DNA of 9,649 nucleotides from Deltaproteobacteria bacterium. Lineage in GTDB: Bacteria; Desulfobacterota; Desulfomonilia; UBA1062. A program made the translations under genes and the position numbers. Shown here piece by piece: positions 5,827-9,649 of this stretch. How positions within the stretch are numbered: position 1 is the stretch's first letter; each line of letters opens with the position of its first letter. The notes below the pieces were generated by a model, which was given only the letters and a program-made list of their open reading frames with translations, was not told where the DNA came from and did not search any database. The stretch covers positions 1 through 9,649 of the forward strand of contig JAFGTK010000096.1 of NCBI GenBank assembly GCA_016934135.1, read 5' to 3'.

Positions 5827-8610
5827 ATGAAAGAATTCATCGAGATAAAAGGTGCCAGAGAGCACAACCTCAAAGGTTTTGACGTAGAGATTCCCAGGAA
5901 CAGATTCGTCGTAATCACCGGGGTATCGGGCTCAGGCAAGTCATCGCTGGCCTTTGATACACTCTATGCTGAGGGCCAGCGAAGGTATGTGGAATCGCTG
6001 AGCGCATATGCCAGGCAGTTTCTCGAACAGATGACAAAACCCCAGGTCGAGTCCATAGAAGGCCTGTCTCCGGCTATTGCAATAGAACAGAAGACCACCT
6101 CGAACAATCCCAGATCAACTGTGGGAACAGTGACCGAGATCTATGATTATCTGCGTGTCCTCTTTGCAAGGATCGGCACGCCCACATGCTGGAACTGCGG
6201 CAGGCTCATCGAGTCCACGACAATACAGCAGATGGCGCAGTCGGTATCATCACTGGCGGAAGGCAGCAGGATAATCATCTATGCACCGGTGGTCAGCGGA
6301 AGAAAAGGGGAATACGGCAAGCTTTTCGCGTCTCTTACAAAAGACGGGTTTGTAAGGGTGCGTATCGACGGCGAACTCTACGATCTGGAAGATATTCCGC
6401 AGCTTGACAAGAACAGAAACCATACCGTCGATGTCGTGGTGGACAGGATAGTCATTAAAGAAGGTATCTTTTCAAGGCTCATGGACTCCATAGAGATAGC
6501 GTGCAATCTTTCTGGAGGCGTCCTCAAGGCAGGGGATGAAAAGGGCAATGAGACCGTCTATTCCGAACACTACAGCTGCCCGGTATGCAACATCTCCTTG
6601 CCCGAGATTACGCCCAGGATGTTTTCCTTCAACAATCCGCACGGTGCATGCGGGCTCTGCAGCGGCCTGGGTGTTCTTCTCAAGGTCGATCCTGAACTCG
6701 TTATCCCCAACACAAAGCTTTCGCTCATGCAGGGGGCTGTTGTACCATGGGGGTCACCTCCCGGAAGGTTTGCCTCAAGGATGATACGGCACCTCGGAAG
6801 GGCGCTCGAGTTCGATATCAATGCACCCTTTGAAACACTCGGTAAAGAAATACAGGAGGCCATCCTTTTCGGGGGACAGATCGGAGGGCCATATGGGTCT
6901 CCCTATGAAGGAGTGATCCCGAATCTTACCAGAAGACTCGGCGATACCGAGACCGGCGAGATCAGGACAGACATCTCACGGTTTCTGAATAACACTGTCT
7001 GTCCCGAGTGCAACGGAGCCAGGCTTAAAAAGGAAATGCTCCATGTTTTCATCGGGGAAAAGAATATTCATGACCTCACCAGTCTCAGTGTGGATGAACT
7101 TTCAAGGTTTTTCAGCCGGCTCACGTTAAGCGAGAAAAAGCACGAGATCGCGAGTACCCTGATCAAGGAGATCAGTTCCCGGCTCGGGTTCCTGATTTCA
7201 GTGGGCATAGGCTACCTTTCCCTGAGCAGGAATGCAGGAACCCTGTCATCGGGCGAATCGCAGCGGATCAGGCTTGCTACACAGATAGGCTCTGCCCTCA
7301 TGGGTGTCATGTATATCCTGGACGAACCAACCATAGGGCTTCATCAAAGAGACAACATGCGTCTCATCAGCAGCCTGAAGCACCTGAGGGATCTCGGCAA
7401 CTCCCTGATCATTGTGGAACACGATGAAAACACCATACGTGAGGCCGATCATGTAATCGATATGGGCCCTGGTGCAGGCGAGCACGGAGGGGACATCATC
7501 TTTCAGGGAACACCGCAGGAACTTCTGCTCAGCGATACCTCTCTTACAGGCAGATATATCTCGGGCAGACTGTCTATTCATCAGCCAGAAAAGAGAAAGC
7601 ACAGGGGAAAAAGATTTATCAGGATCAGGAAAGCCAGGGCCAATAACTTAAAGGCAATCGATGTTGATATTCCCATAGGGCTCTTCACCTGTGTCACAGG
7701 GGTATCGGGTTCGGGTAAATCCAGCCTTGTTATCGATACGTTGTACCCTTATTTAAGCAAGACCTTGTTGGGATCCAGGGCTGTTCCCCATCATGTGGAA
7801 GCCGTCTACGGCATCGAATTCATAGACAGGGTAATAAATGTGGACCAGAGCCCGATAGGCAGGACACCCCGTTCAAATCCCGCCACCTATACCGGTGTGT
7901 TTACCGATATTCGGGAGATCTTTACGCTTCTGCCGGATTCCAGGGTCAGGGGATACAAGCCCGGTCGATTCAGTTTCAATGTAAAGGGCGGCAGGTGCGA
8001 AGCATGCCAGGGCGACGGCCTCATCAAGATCGAGATGCATTTTCTGCCTGACGTGTATGTGGTGTGCGATCAGTGCCGGGGAAGACGGTTCAATGATGAA
8101 ACCCTGGAGATACGCTACAAGGGTCACTCTATTGCAGATGTTCTGGATATGAGCGTGAAACAGGCATATGACCTGTTCGAGGCAGTGCCCAAGATCAAAA
8201 AGAAGCTGCAGACCCTGATCGATGTGGGTATGGACTATATCAGGCTGGGCCAGAGCGCTACGACGCTCTCGGGCGGCGAGGCCCAGCGTACAAAGCTCTC
8301 GCGGGAACTCTCCAAACGCTCTACCGGCCGCACAGTGTATATCCTGGATGAACCCACCACCGGCCTGCATTTCGACGATATCAACAAACTGCTCAAGGTC
8401 CTGCACCGGCTGGTGGATGAAGGTAATACGGTAATCGTTATCGAGCACAACATGGATATTATAGCCTCTGCAGACCATATCATAGATCTCGGCCCGGAGG
8501 GCGGCATGGAAGGCGGATACATAGTTGCAAGCGGACCCATTGAAAAGATAGTCAGCACTGAAGGATCATACACCGGCGATTTTCTTAAAGAATATCTGCT
8601 CTCGAAATAA
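5827..8610 (+). CDS. uvrA: UvrABC excision nuclease subunit A
   Basis: UvrA is the damage-sensing ATPase of nucleotide excision repair. As a dimer it loads UvrB on lesions, and it is the partner Mfd recruits. At 927 residues it is full length (E. coli 940) and has both ABC halves. Half one has Walker A G-V-S-G-S-G-K-S (32-39, K38), the Y-A-R-Q-F-L motif (59-64), a C-W-N-C pair at 121-124, zinc module C251/C254/C275/C278 (CX2C-X20-CX2C), signature L-S-S-G-E at 473-477 and Walker B ending D499-E-P. Half two has Walker A with K631, zinc finger C724/C727/C747/C750 (CX2C-X19-CX2C), signature L-S-G-G-E at 814-818 and D841-E-P. The serine at 475, where glycine is usual, is the one motif oddity. The start fits the family N-terminus (G-A-R-E-H-N-L-K). 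No good ribosome site is seen in the 6-nt gap behind the preceding gene, so translation is probably coupled. It lacks the hallmarks of short UvrA paralogues linked to drug resistance. Confidence 0.99.
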   Translation: MKEFIEIKGAREHNLKGFDVEIPRNRFVVITGVSGSGKSSLAFDTLYAEGQRRYVESLSAYARQFLEQMTKPQVESIEGLSPAIAIEQKTTSNNPRSTVGTVTEIYDYLRVLFARIGTPTCWNCGRLIESTTIQQMAQSVSSLAEGSRIIIYAPVVSGRKGEYGKLFASLTKDGFVRVRIDGELYDLEDIPQLDKNRNHTVDVVVDRIVIKEGIFSRLMDSIEIACNLSGGVLKAGDEKGNETVYSEHYSCPVCNISLPEITPRMFSFNNPHGACGLCSGLGVLLKVDPELVIPNTKLSLMQGAVVPWGSPPGRFASRMIRHLGRALEFDINAPFETLGKEIQEAILFGGQIGGPYGSPYEGVIPNLTRRLGDTETGEIRTDISRFLNNTVCPECNGARLKKEMLHVFIGEKNIHDLTSLSVDELSRFFSRLTLSEKKHEIASTLIKEISSRLGFLISVGIGYLSLSRNAGTLSSGESQRIRLATQIGSALMGVMYILDEPTIGLHQRDNMRLISSLKHLRDLGNSLIIVEHDENTIREADHVIDMGPGAGEHGGDIIFQGTPQELLLSDTSLTGRYISGRLSIHQPEKRKHRGKRFIRIRKARANNLKAIDVDIPIGLFTCVTGVSGSGKSSLVIDTLYPYLSKTLLGSRAVPHHVEAVYGIEFIDRVINVDQSPIGRTPRSNPATYTGVFTDIREIFTLLPDSRVRGYKPGRFSFNVKGGRCEACQGDGLIKIEMHFLPDVYVVCDQCRGRRFNDETLEIRYKGHSIADVLDMSVKQAYDLFEAVPKIKKKLQTLIDVGMDYIRLGQSATTLSGGEAQRTKLSRELSKRSTGRTVYILDEPTTGLHFDDINKLLKVLHRLVDEGNTVIVIEHNMDIIASADHIIDLGPEGGMEGGYIVASGPIEKIVSTEGSYTGDFLKEYLLSK

Positions 8611-8688
8611 AGCTATACGATTTATCTTGGGGGAAAGGCTGAATACTCTGCTGTTTGTATACATATCATACGATATATTAGAGTAATC

Positions 8689-8703
8689 ATAATTATCAAT
8701 TAT
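8689..8703. repeat. Inverted repeat in the putative promoter
   Basis: ATAATT and AATTAT flank a 3-nt centre ATC as a perfect 6-bp inverted repeat, overlapping the first TAATTATC copy and touching the possible -10 element. It is made only of A/T in the arms, so it is too weak for a terminator; an operator half-site pair is more likely, or chance in AT-rich DNA. Confidence 0.4.
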
Positions 8704-8722
8704 ATAAATATCCTAATTATCC

Positions 8723-8741
8723 GATACTAATAATCATTAAT
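8723..8741. promoter_or_regulatory. Fur-box-like operator candidate
   Basis: The 19 bases match the E. coli Fur consensus (GATAAT hexamers with an inverted third copy) at 15 of 19 positions. They include the unbroken run ATAATCATTA and a perfect TAAT-C-ATTA palindrome at 8731-8739. The site ends 6 nt before the Shine-Dalgarno of the binding-protein gene, so a bound repressor would block transcription or early elongation. A second, weaker match (13 of 19, minus-strand reading) lies at 8679-8697. AT-rich DNA raises the chance rate of such matches, and the host's Fur consensus is unknown. Confidence 0.4.
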
Positions 8742-8747
8742 GGGATC

Positions 8748-8753
8748 AGGAGG
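8748..8753 (+). promoter_or_regulatory. Strong Shine-Dalgarno site for the substrate-binding protein gene
   Basis: A perfect AGGAGG lies 8 nt before the ATG at 8762. It is the strongest ribosome site in the window, in contrast to the weak or coupled sites upstream, and it fixes this start. It suggests independent, high-level translation, as expected for a periplasmic binding protein. Confidence 0.9.
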
Positions 8754-8761
8754 ATATTTCT

Positions 8762-9649
8762 ATGAAAAAATTGTGTTTTCTAGCTGCTTTTATCGTTCTT
8801 TTCGCCTCGATGTCTCTGCCTGCTTACAGTCAGAATTACCGCATAGAGGTGCTGCAGGTAACCAATATTGGGCCGTTTGAGAGTTCTTACCGGGGTTTTC
8901 TTGATGAACTTGCCAGTAACGGTATTGTCGAGGGAGAAAACCTCACGGTTAACAGGCGGATCGTTGACTTTGATGTAGAAAAAGGAGGGCTCTGGAAAAA
9001 GGTCGGTGTACTTATGAGGATCAAGAAAGAGGCCGGAGAGATAGTCGATGCACGTCCCGACCTGGTCCTCACCATCGGTACGCCTGCAACCAAGTATGCA
9101 AAGGACAAGATCATCTCAGCGGGTATCCCCCTGGTGTTCACTGCGGTTGCCATCCCCGAGGCCGCAGGGTGCAAATCCATAAACGAGGCAGGGGAAGGAT
9201 TCACCGGGGCAACTCTCTACAAGGATATGAAGGGCATTCTGCAGATAGTCAGGCTCGCATTTCCTGATCTGAAGACCTTTGGTATCATCCACACAGACGA
9301 TGACAACGGTGTGGCACAGGCCGAGGAAGCCAAGCTGAAGGCCCCACAGGTCGGGATGACAGTGGTTTCAAAAGAGGTCAACAAGAAAGACAGCATCAAG
9401 CCAGCGATAGCAGAGCTATACAATCAGGGCGCCCAGGCATTTGCTGTTCCTCTTGACAGCTATTACGGCATGAGAGACTATGAACCGACCCATGACCTTG
9501 CCGATGAATCGTTCGCACGAAAATTCCCGGTGTTCAGCCTGGTTCTGTGGAAATCACCGGGAGCCATCCTCTATGTTGGTGCGGATTTCGGTGTGATCGG
9601 TTCGTTATCCGGCAGCCATGCCGTAAAGATCCTCAAAGATGGTGCCAAA
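8762..9649 (+). CDS. ABC transporter substrate-binding protein, ABC_sub_bind (TrpX-like) family, 3' end outside window
   Basis: This is probably the periplasmic ligand-capture subunit of an ABC importer. The 296 visible residues start with a signal peptide: M-K-K, a hydrophobic core at about 4-19, and likely cleavage near A-Y-S before Q24. No lipobox is seen. The mature part begins with a beta-strand and an I-G-P-F-E-S-S-Y-R-G-F stretch, then the family-typical P-D-L-V-L-T-I-G-T-P-A-T at 99-110, I-P-L-V-F-T-A-V and a G-F-T-G-A-T turn, fitting the two-lobed type I binding-protein fold of the ABC_sub_bind (PF04392) group. Some members bind aromatic or branched amino acids, but the ligand here cannot be read from sequence. 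The frame is open to the last base; the C-terminus and any permease and ATPase genes would lie to the right. Divided from uvrA by a 151-nt AT-rich region with its own strong ribosome site, it appears to begin a new operon. Confidence 0.88.
   Translation, partial: MKKLCFLAAFIVLFASMSLPAYSQNYRIEVLQVTNIGPFESSYRGFLDELASNGIVEGENLTVNRRIVDFDVEKGGLWKKVGVLMRIKKEAGEIVDARPDLVLTIGTPATKYAKDKIISAGIPLVFTAVAIPEAAGCKSINEAGEGFTGATLYKDMKGILQIVRLAFPDLKTFGIIHTDDDNGVAQAEEAKLKAPQVGMTVVSKEVNKKDSIKPAIAELYNQGAQAFAVPLDSYYGMRDYEPTHDLADESFARKFPVFSLVLWKSPGAILYVGADFGVIGSLSGSHAVKILKDGAK

Larger units (their letters stand above)
8611..8761. promoter_or_regulatory. AT-rich intergenic region, probable promoter of the binding-protein gene
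   Basis: This is the only gene-free stretch, 151 nt. It is strongly AT-rich compared with its flanks: 15 G/C in the 80 bases 8661-8740. It holds two short inverted repeats (ATATC-N4-GATAT at 8663-8676 and ATAATT-N3-AATTAT at 8689-8703), two copies of TAATTATC at 8690-8697 and 8714-8721, and a related TAATAATC at 8728-8735. TATAAA at 8703-8708 could be a -10 element, but no convincing -35 lies 16-18 nt before it. No GC-rich hairpin with a T-tract is visible behind uvrA, so the uvrA transcript may end by Rho or further downstream. The base bias, repeats and strong ribosome site point to a regulated promoter; the exact start point cannot be read. Confidence 0.6.

Noticed and set aside
5920..7740. 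Repeat pair around 5920-5950 and 7700-7730
   Set aside because: The similarity comes from the two Walker A motifs of the duplicated ABC halves of UvrA, not from a mobile or regulatory repeat.
7873..8478. Open frame of 201 codons on the minus strand within uvrA
   Set aside because: It lies wholly antisense to the zinc finger and second ABC signature of UvrA, whose conservation explains the sequence. The predicted protein shows no recognisable domain.
4059..8610. A new defence or mobile system between mfd and uvrA
   Set aside because: The two intervening genes are recognisable envelope parvulins. I see no nuclease, toxin, integrase, terminal repeat or abrupt base-composition change.
8611..8680. 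Intrinsic terminator behind uvrA
   Set aside because: I found no GC-rich stem followed by a T-tract. The only inverted repeat here, ATATC-N4-GATAT at 8663-8676, is short and AT-rich.

Overview
The window looks like a stretch of chromosome from a Gram-negative bacterium, most probably a Desulfobacterota (deltaproteobacterial) relative or a similar lineage. This rests on about 50% GC coding DNA, a lipoprotein and a periplasmic parvulin chaperone encoded directly behind mfd, and an ABC_sub_bind-type periplasmic binding protein. It is a judgement from gene content and protein style, not from a search.

Bases 1-8610 hold five genes, all on the + strand and packed tightly enough to suggest one transcription unit. 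They are the 3' end of tilS (tRNA-Ile lysidine synthetase), mfd (transcription-repair coupling factor), a parvulin-domain lipoprotein, a second secreted SurA-like parvulin protein, and uvrA (excision nuclease subunit A). The junctions are an 8-nt overlap, a 56-nt overlap (with the preferred start), a 32-nt overlap and a 6-nt gap, so translational coupling is likely. Mfd displaces RNA polymerase stalled at lesions and recruits UvrA, so both ends of the transcription-coupled nucleotide excision repair hand-off are encoded here, with two envelope-folding proteins between them.

Bases 8611-8761 are the only gene-free stretch. It is very AT-rich (15 G/C in the 80 bases 8661-8740) and carries inverted repeats, repeated TAATTATC elements, a 15/19 match to the E. 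coli Fur-box consensus and a strong Shine-Dalgarno. I see no GC-rich hairpin with a T-tract behind uvrA.

Bases 8762-9649 encode the N-terminal 296 residues of a secreted ABC transporter substrate-binding protein that runs off the right edge, apparently the start of a new, separately regulated unit.

I see no mobile element, CRISPR array, tRNA or rRNA. The window is mainly conserved housekeeping sequence. The points most worth a second look are the Fur-like operator region, the unequal pair of parvulins (one keeps both conserved histidine positions, the other neither), and the LSSGE variant of the first UvrA signature motif.
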